Shown: one piece after another, positions 26,979 through 36,874 of the stretch
Position numbering within the stretch: the first letter of the stretch is position 1
Layout: each line of letters opens with the position of its first letter
Assembly: GCA_019322805.1 (NCBI GenBank)
Contig: JAHWIC010000006.1
Span: 1-52,719, forward strand
Direction: 5' to 3'
DNA: 52,719 nt
From: Candidatus Woesearchaeota archaeon
GTDB lineage: Archaea > Nanobdellota > Nanobdellia > Woesearchaeales > JAHWIC01
Program-made: the position numbers and the translations under genes
The notes under the pieces: generated by a model
Seen by the model: the letters and a program-made list of their open reading frames with translations, nothing else
Told to the model about the DNA's origin: nothing
Databases searched by the model: none

Positions 26979-29900
26979 TTAAACCTCATGCATTGCCAGC
27001 CTGATGTCTTCTCTGCTCCAGCCAGATTTGACAGCATTCCTTATAAGCTTCTTTATTGGTGCAAAGTCCTGGTATCTGGCTATGTAGCCTCTTAAAGACC
27101 TTACCCTCTCCTTTCTTTTTGCAATATAGTCAAGCATTGGTTTTGCATAGCGCTCTGTAATGCCTGACCCGATTACAGCTTTCTTGATTGTATCAAGGCT
27201 CCAGCCATGGTGCGCCAGCTTGTCTATTGTTTTTATTGGCCTTAATGAATGAGCTATCTCATTTTCCATGAATCTTATTAATGCATCTACCTCCTTGCCA
27301 TGCTTTTCTTCATCATGCGCATCGCTGTAATGTATGTGATGCATATCGTGATGGCCCAGTATGCCTAACCATTCTCTTTCCACAAATGCCTTGAAGCCTA
27401 ATTCGTTTCTTAAGAACAACTCAATAAAGTAGCTGGTAAATCCTGACAAGTAGAAAACAATGTTTACAAACAAAAACATTATCAGGTATGTTGTTATGAA
27501 CGGCTGTGCATCCAATAACAGCATTATCTTTTCGATAAAGTAAATAACAACATTTGCAAAATAATGCCACGTATAATAAGCAAAGAATGCTAATGCAGAA
27601 ACAACAACTATCCTTTTTAAGTACTTTTTTAATCCAGTATAGCAGAATAGGCATGAGAGCGCTCCTGCAATGGCTGCGACTGCCAGCAATAAGTGAAGGT
27701 TGCCAAAGCCTGCAATGGATTGTGTTGTTACATCAACTCCTACTAAACCCTCTCCCTTTATATGGCCTATCCTGAATGCTGGCGCAGTAAGGAAAACAGT
27801 AATGGATGTAAAGAACAGTACGATTATTGGTTTCCTAAGCTTGAATGTAGGAACCTTTGAGACCGGAAGCTCCCTATACTTGTACATATGATACCACAAC
27901 AAAGCAGGCAGAGACAATAAAATCACCATTGCTGTTATATTGAACATATAGGTTAAGGCTAAAACAAGCTTGAACGATAGGGCCATTCCTAATGTTTCTG
28001 CTGCAAACAAGCTATGGCTGTTAAATAAGCTGAATATTGCATTATGGCCAACGCCTAAGCTGCCAAAGTAGATAGGATCTGTAAGCCCAACTGTGTAGGG
28101 TATTATGAAATTTCCTATATCAGTTATCTGGTGGAGCAGCTTCATTCCAGCTAAGCCTAACAGCAAAGTCTTTTTGTAATGGAACAGGTCTATGAACCTT
28201 TCATAGAACTTCTCTCCAACATTGCCAATCTTATAGAGCAATTCAACTGGCCTTAACCTGTTCTTATGCTTGACTAACACAAATATATAGACGAATATGG
28301 CTGCTGTTATTATTGGCGCGTCAACTGCTATAGCAAGCCATTCTGTCAACAGGTTGAAAACAACTATGAAGAACCCAATTGTTAATAGGTGCGCTATTAT
28401 GAACCTTGTTATGAATTCCCTCTTTTTATGTAAATGGCCTGTTACATGAAGCAAAGCCATTAATGACGGCTGCTTTATCTCAAACCTTAGAGCTACGCAT
28501 ATTGTTACCAGGATTAGCAGCACAATCCCTGATATGAAGAAATATGACTCAAACAATACCTCATGCCTGTTAATATACAGGAATAAATCCCTTAGATAAT
28601 AAACCTCGCTTGTAACATCAAAGTTTCTTGTAAAGTTGACCAGATCCTTCATTATAAGCATAAAGTATCCTGATATTAATCCCAGGTCTACTGTCTTTGA
28701 TTTATGGCCGAATAAGATGCTTGTCGGGCTTACCTTGTAGATTAAGTACCCCAGGAGAACCCATGAGACGAGCTTCTTTAGGAAGTCCAGGTCTCCAGGC
28801 AATATCTCTAAGAAGTCCAGTATGCTTAATCCGATTATGAAGAGCAGGATTATCTCCTCTATCCCAATCTCTAGTCTCACAAGCCAGTGATGCAGCCTGT
28901 TTCTTGCATTAAGGTTAAGTGCATCATTAATATCTTCATCCTTATGGCCGTGCAGCAGCAAAGTCGTTTTTACATCCTCTTCTGTCCTGCCTTTCTTGTA
29001 CTGGCTCTTTGTATATCTTACAAGCTTGTTTACATGCTCTTCTTCATGAAGCCTTGCTTCTCCAAATTTAGTAAAGAAGATTAGTATCAATAATATAATT
29101 GGTACTGGAAGTAATGATAAAGAAGCCTTTCTTGGGCTGTATCTCTGCGTTATCAGGATTATCTGCTGCGCCAATGCAACTGATTTTGCTTTGTTTGCGC
29201 AGTCTTCTTCAGTTAATTGTTTTATGCTGTATTGTATTCTCTGCTCTTTTGTTAATTTGTCAAAGTGCCACACAATCAATGGGTCTGCACTTACAATCTC
29301 AAACTCAAAATCAGAATCAATTAATTCTTCCTGTATTATTTCGACTAAACATTTTGGAATTTCCTCGAAAATAGAAACATTGTATAATACTGACTCTTCC
29401 TTGAAATCAATGTCTATGGTGTAAGTTGTTTTTTCCTCTTCTTTGTTTATTTCCACTTCTCTTGTTATTTCTATAACCTTGCTTGTTTCCTCTATCTTTT
29501 CTTCAATCTCTTGCTCTCTTCTCAGCCTTTCTTCTTCTGTCAGGTCTTTTGGTATTATTTCTATTGTTATCCTGTTTAGGTCCTCTCTTGTTAATTCATT
29601 ATTTATAACATAAACAATCTCAGCCTCTTGGTAAGGCGGTATATCCCCTAAACTAAATTCAATAATTGGATCTCTTTGAATGATTCTGAATGGGGTTACT
29701 AGGGTTATTCCATCAGTTGTTCTTACGACGTCTTTTGGTATTGTTATCCTTACCCTGACATCTTCTAACTGGTACAGGTCAATGTTTGTTATTGTCTCAG
29801 TTATCTGCGATTGACCATAGCCAACAACCATATTTCTTTTTACACTGAATCTCTTTTCAATGATTTTCTCAGTTATTTCATCTCGTCTCTTTCTTTCCAC

Positions 29901-32900
29901 TGGCGGCGGCGGGGCTGGTGGCGGCTCTTCAGCTTCTTCCTCCTCCTCTTCTACTTCTGTGATTGCTTCTTTGAATTCTTCAATTGCTTCTATTATTGCA
30001 GCTATTACTGTTGTTCCTCCACCGCCTCCTCCATCTCTAGTATCAACAGGGCAAGCAGTGAAGGATAAGTTTATTTCCTGCGTTGTTTGGCTTATGTTAT
30101 CGTCTGCTACTACATTGAATGAAACTGACTGATCGCAGGCACCTGACGGAGTTATGGTCAGGTTAGAGCCGTTTATGGTAGCAGTTGTGTAAGCTGTGTT
30201 TGTTGCTGAGAAATTTAACACATCTCCATCTATGTCATAGAACCAATCAGTTAGGTTGAATCTATGGTTTGTTGAGTAAGACAAACCAGAGTATGAAGTG
30301 TTAGCGCTTGAATTCCATCTTGGAACTCTGTTAATAGATAAAACTCCAGATGGGTTGAACCAGGATGAGTTTCCTGCTGCATCATTTGCTAAACATCTTA
30401 GGTCTACTCCTGTTTGTCTGTTGATATTTGTGACGTTCCAGGTGAAGGGTTTTGAGACTAAGTAGGCGTGGTTGAAGTGGGTATCTATTCTATTAGAAGT
30501 ACCATCACCATAAGTCTGGATTTTGAGATATTTTAATCCTGATTTTGTTAGTTCAATATCACTGCAATAAATTGCATCCGAAGAAATTAAGTCGGTATAT
30601 GAGCCATCACTGGAACAAGAAGTTCCATCAGCATCACAATCCCAATATAATTTGAATCTTGGGCCATTGCCAGTTCCATAACCCCTTACACAATAAGAAT
30701 AATTTCCATTTGAAACATTGATTGATAAATATCTCCAATAATTATTATCATTAGCTGGCTGATTCAAAATTTCATTATAATCTCCATCTTCATAAGCCAA
30801 CTCACTATCATTAACAGGAGGAATACCGGGGAACGCTTCAGTCAAACCATTCCAACTTCCATCATAATAAGCATCAATATAATAAACAAAATAATTTGTA
30901 TTATTTGAACCAGAGCAGGAATAATTAATTTCATACTCATAATTTCCAGATTCTGGTGTCAGATTAGTTGGGGTTGTTGGCTCTCTGCTTATTGTTATTG
31001 CTGGCGCAGTTATGAAATCAGAATAATAAGTCCCATCAGTTGCCTGGCACTTAAGTTCAATATCCTGTCCTTCACCTATAGATGAAATACCCCAATTGAA
31101 AACTGTTTCATTTGTTAAAGTATCATTGATATTGTGCCATGAGCTATCATAATAAGCCCAGACTCTATATAAGATACTATCTCCATTAGGATCAGTAGAA
31201 CCATTAGCAGTTATATTTACCTGGTGTTTATAATCAGTTGAATAATTGAAGTTAATTGGCGTATTTGGACTATTTGCATGCCCTATTGTTATGTTTTCTT
31301 TGGTTAAATAACCTAGTAAACTATTGATTCCATCATCCGAATAACATCTTATTGAAATATCTGACTGGTTAATTACAGAGCTAGTATTCCATGTATAATT
31401 TCCATAATCACTTTGATTTACTACAGAACCAATCCTGCGCCATTGTGAACCATCATAATCTGTATAATAAGCTTCAAATGTGAAGTTAAAGTTACTATCA
31501 CTATCCGTAGAACCAGAACAGTTAAGGATTATTTCATCGCCAAAGCTTTGATTAGTGCAAAGACCATTATTGCAAGTTAGGTTTGTCGGTACTGATGGTG
31601 CTCCTTGGTGGTCTATTAAAATATTGAAGGTACTTTGTGTATTATATGTAGAATCAACATCACCATCATTACTATAGCATCTAAGTTTTATGTACTTCCC
31701 ACCAGGTAAGCCGCTTGTATCTAAAGTGAAGTTACCATCTCCACTACTAGGCATCGTATCCCAGCTAGTTGGAGAATCTTCATGAGAATATTCCGCTACA
31801 TAGGTTAAATTATCACCATCAATATCAGTGCTACCCCAACAACTTACATTTATCTGCTTATCAAAAGTCCCGCTTTCTGGACTAATATTTGTCGGTGCTT
31901 CTGGAGCTGAATTATTAACTGTTAAAGACCATGTTTCTGCTGACCATGCACTTTGGCTTTGATTGTTTGTACAGGTAGCATTCCATTGCCAGTAACCTCT
32001 GGATAAGTTTATTGGATCAAATTCAATTGCATCATTTGTAAACCTAACCATATACTCTCCATTTGCATCTTTTCCTAATTCATAATAATTAGCGAAGAGA
32101 ACATAACCTGGATTCTGGAATGTTATATTATTTATCCCTTCTACAAGTATAGAATCGTTTAGGACTTTATTAACCCATGTTACTGTTGAAGAAACATCTG
32201 ATTCACTTATATTAAATTTATTGTATCCATTTATTTTTACTATAAGTTCACCTGGCGATCCAGTTCTTTTGAGATATGCCTTAAACCCTGTATAAGTTTG
32301 ATTACTTAAGTTAAGTGTCTTTTTTCTACTATCTACAGCTGCTGTTATAGGATCATAACTATTTGGTGTTCCAGTGTCGTTTCCAGCCTCTGCCGCAGTA
32401 CCAACCTTTATATCAGTATTTGTTTGGTTTAGAGTTCCATTAATGTAAAGAGAGCAATTGTCTATAGGGTAGTCATCATTAATTGTTATCTTAAAAGTTA
32501 TAGCTGTATCAGCATAATACCCATCACTTCCATCAACTGGACTACTCAAATTAACCTCAGGTGTATTTATTATTTCTAAAGTAACATTATTACTAGAAGC
32601 ATTTGGTCCATACCCATCCCAAGCATAGAAAATAATTGAGTTGTTTCCATAGAAGTTATTGTGAGGCGTTAACGAAACAATCCCAGTATCATTATTAATT
32701 GAAACTGTTATGTTAGAAGCACCAACATAAGTATAGTTCAAATCATCACCATCAATATCATAGAAATGTTGACTTAAATTAATTGAAGAATTAACAGTAT
32801 CTTCTAGCCAAGTCATATTCTCTATTGGACCACTAAAAGATGGGCTTCTATCAATCACTGGATTGCTTGTAATAGCACCAGAATAATCATAGCCGTCGTA

Positions 32901-33569
32901 AGCCAAACAACTAAGTGTAACTCTTTGTGAAGTTAAGTTAGTGACATTCCAGATATAGTAGGTGGTGTTTGTTAAATTAGTGATCAAAACCCTTAATTCA
33001 GATTCAAGGCTTTCGTTAATAATATCAGCAGTTACTGAATAATTTATCTGGTCACCTTCTAAATCAGTTGTTCCATTGCAAGTGATATTCATAATATAAG
33101 AGAATACAGCTCCAGAAACGGGGGATAGATTCAAAGGAGTAGTTGGCTTGCTATTATTTACATAAAGCGCTTCAGTTAATGACAAATTATCATAACCTAA
33201 AGTAGGATCAACACAGCTAATATTATAGTAAGACCCAAACCTAGTTGTTATTGTTGCATTATACTCATACAATAAAGTAGCGGTATTAAACGTCATATTA
33301 ACTGGATTAGACCATGTTCCAGTATGATTGAACTTAATACTGCAATTAATACCAGTACTATTAATAGAAACGCCAGTAGCATTTGTATAATTAACATAGA
33401 AGTAAATGCTAGTATTAATATAACTAGCATTTGTATCAGTTGAATCCCAAATAGTCAGGTTTGTTCTAGCTGTAGATAATTCAGTCCTAGCACCAACTAG
33501 AGATAAGCCTACCAAAAACAACACTAAAATTACCCAACCTAACTTATTCAATCCTTTTCGCATGCTCAT
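26979..33569 (-). CDS. 2196-residue protein: sequon-dense Ig-like ectodomain fused to a ~12-13-TM domain and cytosolic modules
   Basis: Signal peptide 1-27 (LGWVILVLFLVGLSLVGA). About 1150 residues of Ig/PKD-like repeats follow, with an extreme density of N-x-S/T sequons (for example TNASYINTSIYFYVNYTNAT), marking a likely heavily N-glycosylated surface region. A Gly-rich linker and an acidic/proline stretch (EEAEEPPPAPPPPVERK) near 1180-1225 lead to a membrane-proximal beta domain. From about 1487 to 2057 I count 12-13 hydrophobic segments. Just after the first is a lysine-rich module (HVNKLVRYTKSQYKKGRTEE), matching the position of the module in other window proteins. After the last comes a His-rich patch (GHHDMHHIHYSDAHDEEKHG, 2067-2087) and two more module-like repeats with GW motifs. 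I recognise no transporter signature. The ATG overlaps the upstream regulator gene by 26 nt. Confidence 0.85.
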   Translation of the reverse strand: MSMRKGLNKLGWVILVLFLVGLSLVGARTELSTARTNLTIWDSTDTNASYINTSIYFYVNYTNATGVSINSTGINCSIKFNHTGTWSNPVNMTFNTATLLYEYNATITTRFGSYYNISCVDPTLGYDNLSLTEALYVNNSKPTTPLNLSPVSGAVFSYIMNITCNGTTDLEGDQINYSVTADIINESLESELRVLITNLTNTTYYIWNVTNLTSQRVTLSCLAYDGYDYSGAITSNPVIDRSPSFSGPIENMTWLEDTVNSSINLSQHFYDIDGDDLNYTYVGASNITVSINNDTGIVSLTPHNNFYGNNSIIFYAWDGYGPNASSNNVTLEIINTPEVNLSSPVDGSDGYYADTAITFKITINDDYPIDNCSLYINGTLNQTNTDIKVGTAAEAGNDTGTPNSYDPITAAVDSRKKTLNLSNQTYTGFKAYLKRTGSPGELIVKINGYNKFNISESDVSSTVTWVNKVLNDSILVEGINNITFQNPGYVLFANYYELGKDANGEYMVRFTNDAIEFDPINLSRGYWQWNATCTNNQSQSAWSAETWSLTVNNSAPEAPTNISPESGTFDKQINVSCWGSTDIDGDNLTYVAEYSHEDSPTSWDTMPSSGDGNFTLDTSGLPGGKYIKLRCYSNDGDVDSTYNTQSTFNILIDHQGAPSVPTNLTCNNGLCTNQSFGDEIILNCSGSTDSDSNFNFTFEAYYTDYDGSQWRRIGSVVNQSDYGNYTWNTSSVINQSDISIRCYSDDGINSLLGYLTKENITIGHANSPNTPINFNYSTDYKHQVNITANGSTDPNGDSILYRVWAYYDSSWHNINDTLTNETVFNWGISSIGEGQDIELKCQATDGTYYSDFITAPAITISREPTTPTNLTPESGNYEYEINYSCSGSNNTNYFVYYIDAYYDGSWNGLTEAFPGIPPVNDSELAYEDGDYNEILNQPANDNNYWRYLSINVSNGNYSYCVRGYGTGNGPRFKLYWDCDADGTSCSSDGSYTDLISSDAIYCSDIELTKSGLKYLKIQTYGDGTSNRIDTHFNHAYLVSKPFTWNVTNINRQTGVDLRCLANDAAGNSSWFNPSGVLSINRVPRWNSSANTSYSGLSYSTNHRFNLTDWFYDIDGDVLNFSATNTAYTTATINGSNLTITPSGACDQSVSFNVVADDNISQTTQEINLSFTACPVDTRDGGGGGGTTVIAAIIEAIEEFKEAITEVEEEEEEAEEPPPAPPPPVERKRRDEITEKIIEKRFSVKRNMVVGYGQSQITETITNIDLYQLEDVRVRITIPKDVVRTTDGITLVTPFRIIQRDPIIEFSLGDIPPYQEAEIVYVINNELTREDLNRITIEIIPKDLTEEERLRREQEIEEKIEETSKVIEITREVEINKEEEKTTYTIDIDFKEESVLYNVSIFEEIPKCLVEIIQEELIDSDFEFEIVSADPLIVWHFDKLTKEQRIQYSIKQLTEEDCANKAKSVALAQQIILITQRYSPRKASLSLLPVPIILLILIFFTKFGEARLHEEEHVNKLVRYTKSQYKKGRTEEDVKTTLLLHGHKDEDINDALNLNARNRLHHWLVRLEIGIEEIILLFIIGLSILDFLEILPGDLDFLKKLVSWVLLGYLIYKVSPTSILFGHKSKTVDLGLISGYFMLIMKDLVNFTRNFDVTSEVYYLRDLFLYINRHEVLFESYFFISGIVLLILVTICVALRFEIKQPSLMALLHVTGHLHKKREFITRFIIAHLLTIGFFIVVFNLLTEWLAIAVDAPIITAAIFVYIFVLVKHKNRLRPVELLYKIGNVGEKFYERFIDLFHYKKTLLLGLAGMKLLHQITDIGNFIIPYTVGLTDPIYFGSLGVGHNAIFSLFNSHSLFAAETLGMALSFKLVLALTYMFNITAMVILLSLPALLWYHMYKYRELPVSKVPTFKLRKPIIVLFFTSITVFLTAPAFRIGHIKGEGLVGVDVTTQSIAGFGNLHLLLAVAAIAGALSCLFCYTGLKKYLKRIVVVSALAFFAYYTWHYFANVVIYFIEKIMLLLDAQPFITTYLIMFLFVNIVFYLSGFTSYFIELFLRNELGFKAFVEREWLGILGHHDMHHIHYSDAHDEEKHGKEVDALIRFMENEIAHSLRPIKTIDKLAHHGWSLDTIKKAVIGSGITERYAKPMLDYIAKRKERVRSLRGYIARYQDFAPIKKLIRNAVKSGWSREDIRLAMHEV

Positions 33570-33858
33570 TCACTTTGTTTAGGAAATCTTCTTTACCCAT
33601 ACCTTTACTCATTGATTCAATCATAGCCATAAAGCCAACAGCTCTCACAGTTTTAGCTAGTGAAACAACAACACATCTTCCAAACACATTATAATCAAGA
33701 ATACCCTGCTTTATCAGCTGCTGAACAGTCCTGTAAGTACCAGCATAATTTATGTCAGTTCTCTTAGAAATCTGCCTTATTGTTAACTGAAGAAGAGGTT
33801 GGTGTCTAAATAACTCCATAATTTTAACTATATATTTCAAATTAAAAGTCAATACCAC
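33544..33858 (-). CDS. Winged-helix DNA-binding protein (ArsR/MarR-like)
   Basis: A 104-residue cytosolic protein with a winged-helix pattern: helix 1 (NLKYIVKIMELFRHQP), HTH (LTIRQISKRTDINYAGTYRT), recognition-helix continuation (VQQLIKQGILDYN) and wing (VFGRCVVVSLA). A short C-terminal helical tail follows. The start is GTG at 33858 with a GGGGTG stretch just upstream; a later ATG at 33819 would cut into helix 1. The gene overlaps the start of the 2196-residue membrane protein by 26 nt, so the two are surely co-transcribed. It lies divergent to the polytopic membrane protein at 33948 and may control both directions from the 90-bp intergenic region (inference). Confidence 0.83.
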   Translation of the reverse strand: MVLTFNLKYIVKIMELFRHQPLLQLTIRQISKRTDINYAGTYRTVQQLIKQGILDYNVFGRCVVVSLAKTVRAVGFMAMIESMSKGMGKEDFLNKVNEHAKRIE

Positions 33859-33920
33859 ACCCCTTTTGACTTATGTTAATCATATACGAATAACGCTATC
33901 CAGAATTCTCAAATTACTGG

Positions 33921-33930
33921 TATATAAATA
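33921..33930 (+). promoter_or_regulatory. TATA box upstream of the polytopic membrane protein
   Basis: TATATAAATA lies 18-27 nt before the ATG at 33948, giving a leaderless or very short-leader transcript. A GGTGA motif 5 nt before that ATG could also serve as a ribosome binding site if transcription starts earlier. This intergenic region is shared with the divergent winged-helix gene. Confidence 0.5.
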
Positions 33931-33947
33931 TTTGTGTGGTGAAGTGG

Positions 33948-36116
33948 ATGTTTAACTTTTTAAAAAATAGAAAACCAAAATCGAAGTGTTTAAATAGGAA
34001 ATCTTTCCTAGATTCTTATATGGTGAATAAGCAGTTAGCTGACTGGATTAAATCTGAAGAAGCGCAGGGATATTCAGAACAGCAGTTAAGGCAATACCTA
34101 ACGCGGCAAAAGTATAACGAAAAAGATATTGAAGATGCTGTAAAATCTGTTAAGGGCTCAGAAAGGCCCGGTTTTTATCTGAAAAACTATGTCAAGCTGG
34201 TTTCGCTTCCCATAATATTGGCATTCTTAGCATCATTTATGTTTTTAGCGTTTTCAATTGATAAAGTAAATGAAGGAGCTATTGTTTTAGTTATGTTAGG
34301 AGCCTCAGTGTTTATTCTTGATTTATTTTACGAGAGAAATTTGCCTAGATTAGCAAAGTTTCTTTTAGGATTAGTCCTGACAATATTGATTGTATCCATC
34401 TCCCTTAAGCTTGAGGCATTTATTATGTCCCTTATTGTTCTCATACACACATTAACTTATTACTCCAAATCAAAGAAGAAATATAACCTTGTATCTGTTT
34501 TTTTAACATTATTCATCAGCCTAACTCTCGTGCTTGCCCTTACTCTGATAGCATACCTAATTTTAGCTTACGGAGCATTTTCATTAATGGGAACTGTACA
34601 AGCACTTATCTCATATCTTATAGTTAGCCTGATAATTATTGTGTTTATTTCATCATATCTGCTAATATCAATTAAATTGCTCAAGAGGTCTCTAGGAGAA
34701 TTTGATTATGGGGCATATTTCAGGTATAAGCATTTTCCATTCTCGATTCTAAATATCCTATCTTCAAGAGAGGAGAATATCAAGAAATCGGTAATCAAGG
34801 CAACTTCAATATTATATATCCTGCTCTTATTGATAAGCCTGATAGCTACTGCAATTGTAGGGATAATATGGACAGACCAGATTTATTCAAGACAGTCATC
34901 AGCACAACGGTCAGTTTCAGGGCAAATTATCGCTCAGTCTTATGATAGATATGGGAGAATCATTAGACTAAAAGGTTATGAAGATGTTAACTTTAATCCG
35001 ATAATGTTACAACATGAAGTTTTTTTATACAGCAAAAGTGGATTAGGGGATGTCAAGACAATTTTTTATGACTGCGACACTGAGCTAAACTGCAAGAACA
35101 AATCATTTAATCCAAATGAAAAACTGGAAAACCAAGCCTCCCTGAGAGAATCTAGTATGTTTGTGATTACAGATAATTCTCCGCGTAAAGCAATTTTTAT
35201 CATACCAAGACATTCATTTGAAGAAGCTATTGCATATAATGTGTTTGAGTTTGAAGATTCAGAGTTGAGAGATACAATGATTGCTTTAGAAATAAACGGG
35301 GGTTTCCAAAAAGTCTTCAGAGAAATGGTTAGTAAACAAGTACAAAAACCCCAGAATTGGCAAGAAAAGTTGTTGTATCTCTATAAAGGGAAGGTTCATG
35401 GAGAGATAATTGATGGGTCATTGCTTATGACTAAATCAGCCATAAGTTTAGACAATCTTCGTATGTCGAGAGACACCGCTAAAACAGAATATAATTGGGT
35501 TAAAAAGAACAGGATAAACGGAACTGAATTCTATGATGGGACAACAAGTGCAGAAGAACATATACAAAAACTCCAAAGCAACATTAATCAGCTTTATCCA
35601 CAAATGCCTGTTCCAATCAAAAAGGAGGATTCAGCTGCAGGAGCAACCGCTATATATTCCTTTTTTGATGTAGAACGAGGTCATTTAGTTGAAAAGGCGA
35701 GTGCAAAGATATTCAAGCACCTGGATATTTACAAGGCATATGAAGAATTAAGCATACAATCTGCTGAAATTAGAAGAAGTTTTGTTATTGATAAGATTAA
35801 TGAAGAATACAACAAAAAAGATATACAAGAAAATGAGGCCAGCAAAATATTAAGATTAAAAATAATAGAGACTAAGGTCGCAAGTCAGATTATAAGGAAC
35901 TGCAGAACGTATGAATGTAAAAAGCCTATTATATCTTTAACTAAAAACCCCTTATTCTGTAAGGGAGTATATTATGTTTATAAGGACAATTGCATTATCC
36001 AGTGCTCTGAGTATAATAAGGAAATTTGTAGAGAGATTAGTGATGGAGGAATGATGGGAAACTGCTTAACGGATAATCCTTCACTTAGAAGGATAGGTTT
36101 AAGTTCTGTAAATTGA
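33948..36116 (+). CDS. Polytopic membrane protein with N-terminal helical module and extracellular domain
   Basis: I set the start at ATG 33948 (GGTGA 5 nt upstream); in-frame GTGs at 33936 and 33939 are alternatives. The 722-residue protein begins with a cytosolic helical module (about 27-72: LADWIKSEEAQGYSEQQLRQ, then YNEKDIEDAV) like the tails of other surface proteins here, but at the N-terminus. Around eight hydrophobic segments follow (85-310). The C-terminal ~400 residues, probably outside the cell, include helical and mixed regions and several cysteines (DCDTELNC, NCRTYECKKP, CSEYNKEIC). I do not recognise the family and see no catalytic motif. It lies divergent to the winged-helix/giant membrane protein pair and may be functionally linked to it (inference). 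Confidence 0.8.
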   Translation: MFNFLKNRKPKSKCLNRKSFLDSYMVNKQLADWIKSEEAQGYSEQQLRQYLTRQKYNEKDIEDAVKSVKGSERPGFYLKNYVKLVSLPIILAFLASFMFLAFSIDKVNEGAIVLVMLGASVFILDLFYERNLPRLAKFLLGLVLTILIVSISLKLEAFIMSLIVLIHTLTYYSKSKKKYNLVSVFLTLFISLTLVLALTLIAYLILAYGAFSLMGTVQALISYLIVSLIIIVFISSYLLISIKLLKRSLGEFDYGAYFRYKHFPFSILNILSSREENIKKSVIKATSILYILLLLISLIATAIVGIIWTDQIYSRQSSAQRSVSGQIIAQSYDRYGRIIRLKGYEDVNFNPIMLQHEVFLYSKSGLGDVKTIFYDCDTELNCKNKSFNPNEKLENQASLRESSMFVITDNSPRKAIFIIPRHSFEEAIAYNVFEFEDSELRDTMIALEINGGFQKVFREMVSKQVQKPQNWQEKLLYLYKGKVHGEIIDGSLLMTKSAISLDNLRMSRDTAKTEYNWVKKNRINGTEFYDGTTSAEEHIQKLQSNINQLYPQMPVPIKKEDSAAGATAIYSFFDVERGHLVEKASAKIFKHLDIYKAYEELSIQSAEIRRSFVIDKINEEYNKKDIQENEASKILRLKIIETKVASQIIRNCRTYECKKPIISLTKNPLFCKGVYYVYKDNCIIQCSEYNKEICREISDGGMMGNCLTDNPSLRRIGLSSVN

Positions 36117-36356
36117 TTCTATTAATAAGCAAGAACAAGTTTGGCATCGGCATAGTGGTGATAGCGAGAGAAATGCATGACCAAGAAGATAAAGATAAAT
36201 ACTGCTCTTGGGACTGTAATGCTTAAGTTTACTTATTAACCAATAATCCTGCAATAAGCCTTGATATTAGTGAAATTATTCCTAACTTTCACTTTTTTAA
36301 GATAAACCAGAACCTTCAAATCTTTTTCTCCATTATTCAATTTAATTATTTTCTTA

Positions 36357-36839
36357 TCAAGCGTCTTCATGTTCCTTCAATACCTTCTTCAAAGACTCTT
36401 TATCATTCATAAAAGACTCTTTCTTTATGTCTTCAACAATATAATTAACCTGTATCTGCTTGAGATTAAATTTCCTGGAGATAGCATCAATAAATTCTTC
36501 TGAGTCTTTTATATTCCTAAAAATACCTTCAATTAAAAAGTCAAATCCACTACTTATTTTGTAAACTGAATTTACATTATCATGGTTTAATAAGAATTTC
36601 TTTGCTTCTTCTTTGGCATCGCTATTAACCTTAATCATTATGTTAGCTCTTGAATTAAATCCCAGCTTTGAGAAATCTATCAAGGTGGTGTGCTTATTTA
36701 TCAGGTTCTCCTGGTAGGATCTTATCTTATCGTGAATAGTGGATACTGGTATTGATGTTTTCTTGCTTATCTTTGTTAATGTTTCTCTGGCATTCTGCCT
36801 TAGTTCCATTAAAATTAAAAGATCTTTCTTTGAAAACAT
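36357..36839 (-). CDS. Lrp/AsnC-family transcriptional regulator
   Basis: A 160-residue cytosolic protein with an N-terminal HTH (about 4-52: LLILMELRQNARETLTKISK, IPVSTIHDKIRSYQ) and a C-terminal RAM-type effector and oligomerisation domain (NIMIKVNSDAKEEAKKFLL, NVNSVYKISSGFDFLIEGIF). This layout is standard for Lrp/AsnC regulators, which form octamers and often respond to amino acids. The residues that would define the ligand are not clear. The intergenic region upstream (36840-37028) is AT-rich and holds several inverted repeats, which suggests autoregulation. It lies downstream of, and on the same strand as, the AbiE-like pair. Confidence 0.9.
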   Translation of the reverse strand: MFSKKDLLILMELRQNARETLTKISKKTSIPVSTIHDKIRSYQENLINKHTTLIDFSKLGFNSRANIMIKVNSDAKEEAKKFLLNHDNVNSVYKISSGFDFLIEGIFRNIKDSEEFIDAISRKFNLKQIQVNYIVEDIKKESFMNDKESLKKVLKEHEDA

Positions 36840-36874
36840 TTTTTCGCTCTTTCCGTAAATCTTCCGATGTTTAA

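Noticed and set aside
36174..36236. 20-codon plus-strand frame after the polytopic membrane gene
   Set aside because: Too short, no ribosome binding site or domain pattern, and no overlap with neighbours to support it.
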